Shown here: one piece after another, positions 1-7,540 of the stretch
Layout: each line of letters opens with the position of its first letter
How positions within the stretch are numbered: position 1 is the stretch's first letter
NCBI GenBank assembly: GCA_003561815.1
Contig: PWVP01000074.1
Coordinates: 1 to 25,689, forward strand
Reading direction: 5' to 3'
DNA length: 25,689 bases
Source of the DNA: Campylobacterota bacterium
GTDB lineage: Bacteria; Campylobacterota; Campylobacteria; Campylobacterales; SZUA-545
Made by a program: the position numbers and the translations under genes
Notes under the pieces: model-generated
The model's input: only the letters and a program-made list of their open reading frames with translations
Told to the model about the DNA's origin: nothing
Database searches by the model: none

Positions 1-2
1 CC

Positions 3-443
3 GGCGGGCGCGAACGCATCCCCGAAGGCATCGACCTTCTGAACCGTGGCCTGGCCGACCGGCTGTTCGTCTCCGGCGTGCACGAGACGGCGAGGCTGAA
101 CGAGGTCGTCACGGGCGCGGGACGCGCGCCAGCCGCACAGGACGATCGGATCGAGCTGGGGCACGAGGCCCGCGACACGCGCGGCAACGCGCGCGAGACC
201 GCCGCATGGGCCGCCATGCAGGACGTGGAGAGCATCCGGCTGGTCACGGCGTTCTATCACATGCCGCGCAGCCTGCTGGCCTTCGACCGGACGGCGCCGC
301 ACCTCACGATCGTCCCCCACCCCGTATTTCCCGAGGGATCGCTCGCGGCCCCGCGCTGGCGCAGCCGGGACGGCCTGCGCCTGCTGGCCGCGGAATACAC
401 GAAGTACCTCTTTGCCCTCGCCGGCATGGGCGAGCCGGCATAA
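3..443 (+). CDS. YdcF/DUF218-family membrane-associated protein, C-terminal part (foreign fragment)
   Basis: The frame is open from the window edge, so the 5' end is missing; about 146 codons remain. Reading starts GGRERIPEG, then a run of the type LLNRGLADRLFVSGV, which is the usual core of YdcF/SanA/ElyC-like DUF218 proteins. Later pieces (NARETAAWA, a basic/aromatic stretch, VPHPVFPEG, EYTKYL near the end) also fit the family, whose members are thought to act in envelope metabolism. Codon choice is strongly GC-rich and unlike the genes after position 490. The next start (461) looks like plsC, and DUF218-plsC next to ftsX is a gene order I know from alphaproteobacteria. I infer that this fragment does not belong to the same chromosome as the rest of the window. 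Family call fairly firm; exact function unknown. Confidence 0.72.
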   Translation, partial: GGRERIPEGIDLLNRGLADRLFVSGVHETARLNEVVTGAGRAPAAQDDRIELGHEARDTRGNARETAAWAAMQDVESIRLVTAFYHMPRSLLAFDRTAPHLTIVPHPVFPEGSLAAPRWRSRDGLRLLAAEYTKYLFALAGMGEPA

Positions 444-460
444 CAGGGAGCCTGCGGGAC

Positions 461-487
461 ATGGCGCGCCTGCGAGCGGGGATATTT
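461..487 (+). CDS. Start of a plsC-like acyltransferase gene, cut at the chimeric join
   Basis: ATG at 461 follows the DUF218 stop by 17 bases and has a GGGAG element upstream (446-450). It reads MARLRAGIF and then hits TGA at 488. Alphaproteobacterial 1-acyl-glycerol-3-phosphate acyltransferases that follow a DUF218 gene often begin with a short M-x-x-L-R-x-x-x-F segment before a membrane helix, so this is probably the first nine codons of such a gene. The sequence after about 485 belongs to infB in another frame. The call rests on gene order and a nine-residue match, so it is tentative. Confidence 0.4.
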
Positions 488-490
488 TGA
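475..490. other. Chimeric junction between alphaproteobacterial and Campylobacterota sequence
   Basis: Two unrelated reading frames share the short string around GGGGATATTTTGA. In one frame it is the end of the plsC start (AGIF), in the other it is GDIL of IF-2. Left of it codon use is that of a very GC-rich genome; right of it the sequence is colinear infB. A shared stretch of about ten bases at the switch point is typical of amplification or assembly chimeras. Confidence 0.8.
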
Positions 491-1248
491 TTGCGATGGA
501 GAGCCTGGAGCTGGTTAAAGAGACCGCCGCTAAACGGGCGGAATATGAGCGCCAGCGAAGCCTCTCACGCACCACCAAAGCGACCCTTGATGATCTGCAC
601 GATCTCATCGCCGAGGGGCGACTCAAGCGACTACCTATCATCCTAAAAGCGGATGTGCAGGGCACGCTTGAAGCGATCGGTCAAAATCTGGAGAAGATGC
701 GTAACGAAGAGGTGAAAGTGGAGATCATCCACTCCGCTGTCGGGGCGATCAGCGAGAGCGATGTGTCGCTGGCCAGTGCCAGTGAGCACGCGGTGATTAT
801 GGGCTTTCATGTCAAGCCCAGCCAGATGGTCAAAGAGAAGGCGAAATCCCTGGGTGTTCAGATCGCCAGCTACGATGTGATCTATGAGCTGATTGAGGAT
901 GTGAAAAAGATCCTCGGCGGCATGCTTAGCCCCATCACCGAAGAGCGCATCCACGGTAAGGCGGAGGTCAGACAGGTGTTTGATGTGCCCCGTATGGGCC
1001 GCATCGCCGGGTCGATGGTGACCGATGGCGAGGTGCTTAAAGGGGCGATCGCGCGCGTGATGCGGGGCGAGGAGGAGCTCTACAAAGGCCGCGTTCAGAC
1101 CCTTAAGCGCTTCAAAGATGATGTCAAAGAGGTCAAAAAGGGCTACGAGTGCGGCATCGGTCTGGAGGAGTTCACAGAGCTCGAGCCGGGCGATATTATC
1201 GAGATCTACAAAGCGGTCGAGGTCGAGGCGAAGTTCGAGGAGCAGTAG
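478..1248 (+). CDS. infB: Translation initiation factor IF-2, C-terminal part
   Basis: IF-2 is the GTPase that brings fMet-tRNA to the 30S subunit and promotes subunit joining. Only about the last 256 residues are present: from GDILIAM through the linker (EYERQRSLSRTTKATL) to domain 3 (ILKADVQGTLEAI, VKVEIIHSAVGAISESDV, ASEHAVIMGF) and the C-terminal tRNA-binding barrel (AEVRQVF, GRIAGSMV, LKRFKDDVKEV, GYECGIGLE, GDIIE). The G domain and N-terminal region are missing because of the join at about 475-488, not because of a natural start: there is no ribosome site here, and the apparent ATG at 412 lies in the foreign segment. The stop TAG touches the rbfA start codon, as in other Campylobacterota infB-rbfA-rimP operons. 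Confidence 0.95.
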   Translation, partial: GDILIAMESLELVKETAAKRAEYERQRSLSRTTKATLDDLHDLIAEGRLKRLPIILKADVQGTLEAIGQNLEKMRNEEVKVEIIHSAVGAISESDVSLASASEHAVIMGFHVKPSQMVKEKAKSLGVQIASYDVIYELIEDVKKILGGMLSPITEERIHGKAEVRQVFDVPRMGRIAGSMVTDGEVLKGAIARVMRGEEELYKGRVQTLKRFKDDVKEVKKGYECGIGLEEFTELEPGDIIEIYKAVEVEAKFEEQ

Positions 1249-1614
1249 TTGGATCCGCACAAGATCAAGCAGCTGCGCGCACAGTCGGCGCTCTATGAGG
1301 TGGTGTGCGAGGCGATCGCCACCCTCAACGATGCGGAGCTTTCGGGGCTGGTGGTGCTTGAGGTGCGTCTGGCCCGGGGCAAAAGCGATGCGATCATCTA
1401 CATCGATGGCAGCGATCTCGACCCGGCCACCTGGCCGCGCCTTGAGTCGCGCCTTCAGAAGGCCAGCGGCTATCTGAGCAAATATATCGTCGCAGCCGAG
1501 GGGTGGTTTAAAGCCCCTAAGCTTCACTTTAAAGTGGACGATTCCATCCAGAGAGCCAACCGCATGGATGAACTGTTTGATCGCATCCATAAAAAGGGAT
1601 CCGATGAGTCTTGA
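1249..1614 (+). CDS. rbfA: Ribosome-binding factor A
   Basis: RbfA is a small KH-like protein that binds the 30S subunit and helps mature the 5' end of 16S rRNA. The 121-residue product has the expected size and pattern: an N-terminal helix (KIKQLRAQSALYEVVCEAI), a short conserved segment (LNDAELSGLVVLEVRL), and a C-terminal segment matching family members (LESRLQKASGYLSKYI, KLHFKVDDSI, MDELFDRI). The start is TTG directly after the infB TAG; a GAGGAG motif about six bases upstream inside infB supports it, and translation is probably coupled. The 3' end overlaps rimP by 11 bases. Operon position between infB and rimP is standard. Confidence 0.93.
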   Translation: MDPHKIKQLRAQSALYEVVCEAIATLNDAELSGLVVLEVRLARGKSDAIIYIDGSDLDPATWPRLESRLQKASGYLSKYIVAAEGWFKAPKLHFKVDDSIQRANRMDELFDRIHKKGSDES

Positions 1615-2029
1615 AAAGCAGATCCAGACGCTGGTGGAGAGTGCCGGGGCGAAGCTCTACGATATTGAGATCGCCAAAGAGTCCGGGCGCACCCTCTTTC
1701 AGGTCTTTATCACCCGCGAAGAGGGGGGCATGGATGTGGCGCTCTGCGCACAGGTGAGTCGCCTGCTCTCGCCGCTGCTGGATGTGCAGCCGCCGGTGAG
1801 TGGAGACTACACCCTGGAGGTCTCCTCACCGGGCATCGAGCGCAAACTGCGCCGGGCGGAGCACTTTCAAGGCGCGATCGGTGAGCGCATCAAGGCCACT
1901 TTGAAGGATAAGACCCGCCTAAAGGGGGTGATCGCCCAGGCCGATGAGAGCGGCTTTAGGCTGGAGGACGAGCCGGAGTCGATCCCCTACGATGCGGTCG
2001 CCAAAGCCCATGTCCGCCATAGCTGGTAG
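1604..2029 (+). CDS. rimP: Ribosome maturation factor RimP
   Basis: RimP assists assembly of the 30S subunit. The 141-residue product shows the family's N-terminal domain with AKLYDIEIAKESGRTLFQVFI and the diagnostic LEVSSPGIERKLRRAEHF motif, followed by a small SH3-like C-terminal domain (ERIKATL, LKGVI, IPYDAVAKAHV). I choose ATG 1604 rather than the upstream in-frame ATG at 1568, because the extra residues only translate rbfA sequence in another frame and AAGGGATCCG lies just before 1604. It overlaps rbfA by 11 bases and ribD by 20 bases, so the four genes are one transcription unit. Confidence 0.93.
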   Translation: MSLEKQIQTLVESAGAKLYDIEIAKESGRTLFQVFITREEGGMDVALCAQVSRLLSPLLDVQPPVSGDYTLEVSSPGIERKLRRAEHFQGAIGERIKATLKDKTRLKGVIAQADESGFRLEDEPESIPYDAVAKAHVRHSW

Positions 2030-3032
2030 CCACGCCTTCTATATGACGCTGGCTGCCCAGGCGGCCTCTCAATACCTCTTTTTAACCCACCCCAACCCCG
2101 CTGTCGGTGCTGCTGTGCTCGATCGCCACGGCAAACTCTTGGCCCTATCCGCCCACCAGCGTGCCGGTGGCCCCCATGCCGAGGTTTACGCCCTGCAGCA
2201 GGCGCTTGCCACCTATCTTAATCCCGAGGCGGCCCGGGCGCTGCTGGCCCTTCAAGCCTCAGAGGCGATCCATCACGCGCTTTTGGAGGCCCATGGCGAT
2301 CACCTTCGGGGGGCGACGCTCTATGTGACCCTTGAGCCCTGCATGCAGGGGGGCAAAACCCCCGCCTGTGCGCCGCTGATTGCGAAGCTGGGGATTGGTC
2401 AAGTGGTGATTGGCGCGTATGACCCCAACGAGAAGATGGCCGGTGGCCTCTCGTGGCTTCGTGCCCAAGGGGTAGAGACGATCGGCCCTGTGGAGCCCGC
2501 GCTCTGTGAGCGCTTGATCGCGCCTTTTGTGGCGCTGCAGAAGCGGGGGGTCTATCGCCTCTTTAAGTGGGCGCAGCGGCTTAGCGGCTCGGTTGATGGC
2601 GGAGAGATCAGCTGCCCTGAAGCGCTTAAAGAGGTGCACCGCATCCGCCATGTGGCGGATTATCTGGCCATCGGCGGCGATACGGTACGAATCGATCGCC
2701 CCACGCTGGATGCGCGCCATGTCCAGGGGCGCGCACCCGATGTGGCGATCCTCTCACGGCGCGATGACTTCGATCGCGAGATCGCGCTTTTTAAGGTGCC
2801 CCATCGCCAGGTGCGTATTCAGCCCGATTTGGAGGGGCTTGGCGGACTGGTGCTGATCGAAGGGGGGCCGCGCCTGCTCGATCGGCTCTTTTCTCAGCTC
2901 GATGGCCTGCTGGTCTATCAATCCGGCGCACTCAAGGGGGGGCTGAGTGTCGATAGCGATCGCAGTGCCACGGTGCTCTTTAACGATCGGATCGGCACCA
3001 CCCTTAAGACCCTCTATCGCCCCGATCGTTAA
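2010..3032 (+). CDS. ribD: Bifunctional riboflavin biosynthesis deaminase/reductase RibD
   Basis: RibD deaminates the pyrimidine formed by GTP cyclohydrolase II and then reduces the ribose side chain. The N-terminal deaminase domain (about residues 10-160) has PNPAVGA, the zinc motif HAEV, and LEPC followed by KTPAC for the two zinc cysteines. The usual serine-histidine after PC is replaced by MQGG. The C-terminal RibG-type reductase domain shows ALKEVHRIRHVADYLAIGGDTV and LVLIEGGPRLL. ATG 2010 gives MSAIAGSHAFYMTLA, which keeps the FYM-x-L-A segment found at the start of relatives; ATG 2043 would cut into it. It overlaps rimP by 20 bases at its 5' end, and its 3' end overlaps the convergent kinase gene by 29 bases. 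Confidence 0.9.
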   Translation: MSAIAGSHAFYMTLAAQAASQYLFLTHPNPAVGAAVLDRHGKLLALSAHQRAGGPHAEVYALQQALATYLNPEAARALLALQASEAIHHALLEAHGDHLRGATLYVTLEPCMQGGKTPACAPLIAKLGIGQVVIGAYDPNEKMAGGLSWLRAQGVETIGPVEPALCERLIAPFVALQKRGVYRLFKWAQRLSGSVDGGEISCPEALKEVHRIRHVADYLAIGGDTVRIDRPTLDARHVQGRAPDVAILSRRDDFDREIALFKVPHRQVRIQPDLEGLGGLVLIEGGPRLLDRLFSQLDGLLVYQSGALKGGLSVDSDRSATVLFNDRIGTTLKTLYRPDR

Positions 3033-5202
3033 AGAGCGGCAGCCAGATGCCTAGGCAGGCACCTTGCCCCGCCTTTTCGGTCATGGGTGCGATCTGGCCG
3101 TGCATGCTCTTCTCGACCAGCATCTTGACCATATAGAGCCCCACTCCTGCCCCTTCGGTGCGCCGCTTGGTGGTGAAGTAGGGATCAAAGAGCCGATCGC
3201 GCACCTCCGGATCGATGCCGGTGCCGTTATCGCAGATGCGAATAAGCAGCATCTGCCGCTCCCGGCTCAGCGTGAGGGTGATCTCGCCGGGGTGACGCCC
3301 CTGCAGCTGCTCGCGTCTGGCAAGAATAGCGTCTTTGGCGTTGAGCAGGAGATTGAGAAGTGCTTGCTGAAACTCGCCGGCATACCCCATAATCTCCATA
3401 TGCGAGAGGGTGTCGGGGATGTGGCAGGTGAGCGCAATCTCGAGCTGATCAAACTGGGTGCCCACCAGCGCGCAGGTCTCCTCGATGGCGGCTTTGGCCC
3501 GAAACGGAGCGGCGTGGGTATCGGGCAGAAAGAAGCGGCCGAAGCGATCGATGGTCGCTGAGAGGGCGTGCAGCTCTTGCATGATCTTTTTCACCCCCTG
3601 CTGCAGATAGGCGCGGTCAAGTTCGCCATACGCCTCCGCTTCGCTGAGATCCTGGGCTAAAACGGCGACATTGTTGATCGGCTGACGCCAGTGGTGGGCG
3701 ATGGCACTCATCATCTCCGCCATTGCCACCAGCCGCGCCTGCTCAGAAAGAAGCCGCTCTTTGGTTCGGATCTCCTCGATCTTCTCGCTCACCTTGGCTT
3801 CAAGTGTTCGATTGAGCTGGGTGAGCCGATCTTTGGCTTCATGCTCCTCGGTGATATCCTCAAAAACCGCCACCACGCCGCATCGTCCCCAGGGGCCGTT
3901 GAGCGGCGTGAGGATAAGGCGCAGCTGGTGGGCTGTCTCATCGTGTGCGCGCCACTGGCCGCTGTAGCGCCCCTGGATCCCGTTGTTCAGGTGGGTGCGA
4001 ATCTGATCGAAGGGGAAGCCAGCGTGGTTAAGGTGCGCAGCGATCGCCTGGCGACTCAAACCCAAAATGGCCATCGCTGCAGGGTTGGCCAGCAAAAGGG
4101 TGCCATCGGGTTCGAAAGCCAAAAGCCCCTCACCCATCGACTCGGCGATGCTGGCGATCTCGGCCTGGCTGTGGTGAAGCTCTCTGGTGCGCTCCTCCAC
4201 CCGCCGGGTGAGTAGGCGGTTTTGGCGGGTGCGCTCCACAGCCGCATACCCCAGTGCCGCCAGGGCGATCAGGGCCAGGGTGGTGGCCACCCAGTGGCGG
4301 CGCAGCAGCTCTAAAAGCGTCGGTTCGGCCAGATGGCTGTAGGGCCCTCGCTTAAGCGTGCGCATCAGATCGTGTACCGGTTGATAGTCCAGCGGAATCG
4401 TCCAGCCGCCAATCTGCGCAGCGCGGTTGGCCGGGTGGTGCGAGTCGATTCGAATCAGGGCGATCGCCACCTTCTCTGCCAGCGTGGCGGGGGTGTGTTT
4501 AGCCTGCGCAAAGGGCCACTCCGGCAAGAGGGGGGTGGAGCTTCGAAACGCAAATCCCTCTATCGCGAGGGGCTCTAGAACGCGCAGCTGCGAAAGCTCG
4601 ATCACCCCTGAAGCGGCCATGCGCTCCAGGGTGTCGCTGCGCACCCCCCCCGCATCGGCCTGGCCGCTTAGAACGCGCCACACCACCTGATCGTGGGTGC
4701 CCTCAAAGGAGAGGATCAGATCCGACTCATTGATGCCGCTCTCTTTGAGTCGTTTAAGCCCCATCAGCCAGCCGCCCAGGGAGTGGGGATGGACCGCTGA
4801 AACTCTCTGATGGCGCAGATCGGCAAGCGTGTTGATAGGGCTTTTTTCGCGCACGAATATGGCGCTTCCAAAGCGGGTGTGGCTACGATTTTGAAAATCG
4901 CGGTTTTGGAGGGTGGCGATACGGCTGACGCCGTGGCGGTGCTCCATCTCGATGTAGAAGGCGGGGTTGAGGATAATAAAGTCCACCCGCTGCTGCGCTA
5001 AAGCGGTGTCAAAGGCGTCAAACTCAAGGGGCAGAATCTCAAAGCGCACATCGGGGATCTGATCGTTTAGATAGGCGGCTGTGGGTTGCTACGCCTCTAA
5101 GGCGGCAGCCTCACCCCGGTGGGCGAGCACCCCGATCGTGACACTCTGTGCAGCCTGTAGGGCCACAAGGGTTAAAGCCACCAGCAGCGCTATTCGGCAC
5201 AT
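3004..5202 (-). pseudogene. PhnD-like sensor histidine kinase with an in-frame TAG at codon 38
   Basis: From ATG 5202 (preceded by AAAGGTGAG) the frame encodes a signal peptide (MCRIALLVALTLVALQAAQS), then VTIGVLAHRGEA, then TAG at 5091-5089, then continues in the same frame to 3004 (about 732 codons). After the stop follow a periplasmic PhnD-like ligand-binding domain (to about residue 290), a membrane helix (about 304-322), a coiled coil, a PAS domain (about 350-450), the H-box AHHWRQP (His near 503-504), the N box (LNLLLNAKDA), DNGTGI, FDPYFTTK and GAGVGLY. All kinase motifs are intact. Relatives have tryptophan where the TAG stands (x-W-Q-P-T-A-x-Y-L), so a single TGG to TAG change explains it. 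A restart at ATG 5049 would lack the signal peptide. No response regulator is adjacent. Whether the stop is real or a sequence error cannot be told here. Confidence 0.82.
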
Positions 5203-5247
5203 TTGCTCACCTTTCTCGATGAAACCAGTTTAGCACATTTGCACGCT

Positions 5248-6429
5248 CTAGTTCAGGCGTAGGGGGCGGTTGGGCCGGCTTTTGCCCGTGAGGGTGTAGA
5301 TGATCTGAATGAGGATCATAATGCCCACCGCCTGGATCATGCTGGCCAGGATAAAGGCGAAATACTCACTCTGGCCCAGCAGGCCGCCGCCATAACCGAT
5401 GGTCGCAATCGCGACTAGAAAGCTTAGCGGCATGGAGTCGCCCAGCCCGAAGAGCACCGTGTTTCGCGCGCCTAAAAACCGTAGATAGACCAGTGAGCTG
5501 ACCAGCCGAATCGCCACCATCGCCACCACCATCCAGAGCGCCATCGAGAGCACTTGGGTATCAAAGAGGGCCCAGAGCTCAAAGGTGCTGCCCACATAGA
5601 TAAAGAAGATCGGCACTAAGAAGCCAAAACCAAAGGAGCTGAGCTTCTCGGGCAGGTCCGCTTTGTGCTCAAAGAAGCTGGCGATAAACATCCCCGCCAC
5701 AAAGGCACCCAGTACCACCTCCAGCCCCAGATAGAGCATTGCGGCCACCAGCACAAAAAAGAGGGCGATGGAGACACGGACATCCTGATCCTGTCGATTG
5801 TCATCGGGCATGATGAGCTTTTTAAGCTCGGGAAACCACCAAAAGAGCACCTTCACCCCCTTAAAGAAGGCGATGGCGGCGATCAAAAAGCCCAGCAGGG
5901 TTGCCATGATGCGGGCAAACTCCCAGCCCCAGCCGTACTGGACGGTACCACTTAAGATGGTGAGTGCGGCGATGCTGATCAGCTCACCGATAATGCCGAT
6001 GGTGAGCGCCAGATTGAGCCACGGCTCATTGCGTCCATACTCGTTAATCAGGGCCATAATCATCCCCAGCGAGACGATCGGCAAGGCGGCGATATAGATG
6101 GGTGAGAGATCCAGGCTCAGGGTGATAAAGAAGGCGAGGCTGTACATAATCACGAAGTAGGCGATCGCCCGGCGCATCAGGGTGTTGCCGATGCGGGTAA
6201 ACTCCCGCAGGTTCACCTCCATCCCCGCTAAGAACATCAGGTAGAGAAAACCCACCTTCGCCAGCAGCGGCAACAACCCATCCTCGGCGCTTCCAAACAG
6301 CCCCAGCATCGCAGCAACACTGCCGAGCAGAATCTCCACCACCGCCACGGGGATCTTGGTAACCCGGGAGAGAAAGGGCGAGACCATGATCAGAACCGAC
6401 ATGGTCACGATGACAATGATCGCCTCCAT
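5248..6429 (-). CDS. CPA2-type cation:proton antiporter (Kef/NhaP-like membrane domain)
   Basis: The 393-residue product is almost entirely hydrophobic, with about twelve predicted membrane segments. Family features are the early helix pair PVAVVEILLGSV and FLYLMFLAGMEVN, and the later LGLEVVLGAFVAGMFIASFFEHK and GFLVPIFFIYVGSTF, typical of Na+/H+ and K+/H+ exchangers of the CPA2 family. It ends shortly after the last helix and has no C-terminal TrkA-N/RCK domain, so it resembles the stand-alone transporters rather than KefB/KefC. Start ATG 6429 has TAAGG upstream. It lies 7 bases after cdsA and 45 bases before the kinase gene, on the same strand. Likely role: pH and monovalent cation homeostasis; the ion cannot be read from sequence. 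Confidence 0.88.
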   Translation of the reverse strand: MEAIIVIVTMSVLIMVSPFLSRVTKIPVAVVEILLGSVAAMLGLFGSAEDGLLPLLAKVGFLYLMFLAGMEVNLREFTRIGNTLMRRAIAYFVIMYSLAFFITLSLDLSPIYIAALPIVSLGMIMALINEYGRNEPWLNLALTIGIIGELISIAALTILSGTVQYGWGWEFARIMATLLGFLIAAIAFFKGVKVLFWWFPELKKLIMPDDNRQDQDVRVSIALFFVLVAAMLYLGLEVVLGAFVAGMFIASFFEHKADLPEKLSSFGFGFLVPIFFIYVGSTFELWALFDTQVLSMALWMVVAMVAIRLVSSLVYLRFLGARNTVLFGLGDSMPLSFLVAIATIGYGGGLLGQSEYFAFILASMIQAVGIMILIQIIYTLTGKSRPNRPLRLN

Positions 6430-6436
6430 AGAAGCC

Positions 6437-7204
6437 TTAACTTATGGCGCGCAGGGCGATGAGCAGAATAGCTCCAGCAAAGAGATAGCCATCGATGCGA
6501 TCGAGCACGCCGCCGTGACCGGGCAGGAGTGTGCCGCTATCTTTCACCCCCGCCTGGCGTTTAAGGTAGCTCTCGTAGAGATCGCCAAAGATGGAGGCGA
6601 GCGCCACCAGTAGCGAGATGAGCACCGCAATCCAAAGAGCCGGCGCGATCAGCAGCCCGGCGATGGTGCCTAAGATCACCGCAGCGGTCACGCCGCCGGC
6701 GACCCCCTCCAGGGTCTTGTTGGGGCTAGAGGGGCTAAAGGGGGTCTGACCGAGCAGCTTGCCGGCGAAGTAGGCCCCCACATCACAGCTGACCACAATA
6801 AAGAGCAGCCAGATGAGCGCGGTGATTCCAAACTCCAGATAGAGGCTCAAAAGCAGCAGCATCGGCAGTGTGGGGTAGAGCAGCGGCAGCAGCACCTTCG
6901 CATCCACCCGCTGATTAAAGGCGACAATCGAAGCGATCGCAATCAGCGCCGGGATAATCAGATCCTCAGGCTTGGGGTAGAGTCCGGCGGCCAGCCAGAT
7001 GAGCAGCGCCACCACATAGAGCCACTTAAGCCGCGTGGCCCCAAAGAGGGCGATACTCTCGTGAAAGGCGAGCATAAAGATGATCCCGAAAAAGGCCCAT
7101 ATCAGCCACGGGGAGTGAAAGATCCCCACCGCGGCCACGATTGCCAGCAGAATAAGCCCGGTTTGCCAGCGGGCGATGTCGCTTTTGAGTCGACTAAAGT
7201 CCAT
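6437..7204 (-). CDS. cdsA: Phosphatidate cytidylyltransferase (CDP-diacylglycerol synthase)
   Basis: CdsA makes CDP-diacylglycerol from phosphatidic acid and CTP, the branch point to all membrane phospholipids. The 255-residue polytopic product carries the family signature near the C terminus: SYLKRQAGVKDSG, then PGHGGVLDRIDG with the metal-binding aspartates, plus DVGAYFAGKLLG and SPNKTLEGVAGG in the middle. Length is normal. Start ATG 7204 has AAGGTG a few bases upstream, and the stop codon of the preceding small gene lies one base away, so the two are probably co-translated. In many Campylobacterota dxr follows cdsA; here the next gene is the antiporter instead. Confidence 0.95.
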   Translation of the reverse strand: MDFSRLKSDIARWQTGLILLAIVAAVGIFHSPWLIWAFFGIIFMLAFHESIALFGATRLKWLYVVALLIWLAAGLYPKPEDLIIPALIAIASIVAFNQRVDAKVLLPLLYPTLPMLLLLSLYLEFGITALIWLLFIVVSCDVGAYFAGKLLGQTPFSPSSPNKTLEGVAGGVTAAVILGTIAGLLIAPALWIAVLISLLVALASIFGDLYESYLKRQAGVKDSGTLLPGHGGVLDRIDGYLFAGAILLIALRAIS

Positions 7205-7205
7205 T

Positions 7206-7508
7206 TTACACCTTTACATCCAGCAGGTGGATCGATTCGATAAACTCCGGCTCTTCAGGGCGCGACTCTTGATCGGAGCGCTTCTGCTGCTCATCGGCCC
7301 CCTGCCGCTGATGCTCCCGATCGGGGTCTACCTCCGCACTCGCCTCTGCCGGACGGGTGCGCTCGATCTCCTCCTTCTTCTCCTGGGAGATTTCTGAAGC
7401 GATCATGTTCTGAAAGTCGATTCTACCCTGAACCTGCTGTTGCATCGCCGAGGCGACCGGCGCGCTCTGATTGGTCATGATAACATTTCCAAGGGGGGAG
7501 ATGGCCAT
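7206..7508 (-). CDS. Small conserved unknown protein, charged and Gln/Glu-rich
   Basis: A 100-residue soluble protein with no signal peptide or membrane segment. It begins MAISPLGNVIMTNQ, has a central Met/Gln-containing helix (AMQQQVQGRIDFQNMIASEI) and a very charged, probably disordered middle (KKEEIER, DPDREHQRQ), and ends with a hydrophobic HLLDVKV tail. I have the impression that similar short proteins precede cdsA in other Campylobacterota, but I cannot name a family. The gene is real: a strong AGGAGG ribosome site sits five bases before ATG 7508, it fits exactly between rqcH and cdsA, and its stop is one base from the cdsA start. No function assigned. Confidence 0.8.
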   Translation of the reverse strand: MAISPLGNVIMTNQSAPVASAMQQQVQGRIDFQNMIASEISQEKKEEIERTRPAEASAEVDPDREHQRQGADEQQKRSDQESRPEEPEFIESIHLLDVKV

Positions 7509-7540
7509 AACAACCTCCTTTTACGATCGCTGCGCCAAAG

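Noticed and set aside
412..480. N-terminal extension of infB starting at ATG 412
   Set aside because: These codons belong to the foreign DUF218 segment read in another frame; no conserved IF-2 sequence and no ribosome site.
1..480. Recent horizontal transfer into infB
   Set aside because: No mobile element or repeat borders the join, infB would be destroyed, and the switch lies in microhomology; an artefact is simpler.
643..1590. Open minus-strand frame of 315 codons across infB and rbfA
   Set aside because: It is antisense to two clearly recognised genes, has no recognisable motif and shows a Leu/His/Asp-rich composition typical of a shadow frame in GC-rich DNA.
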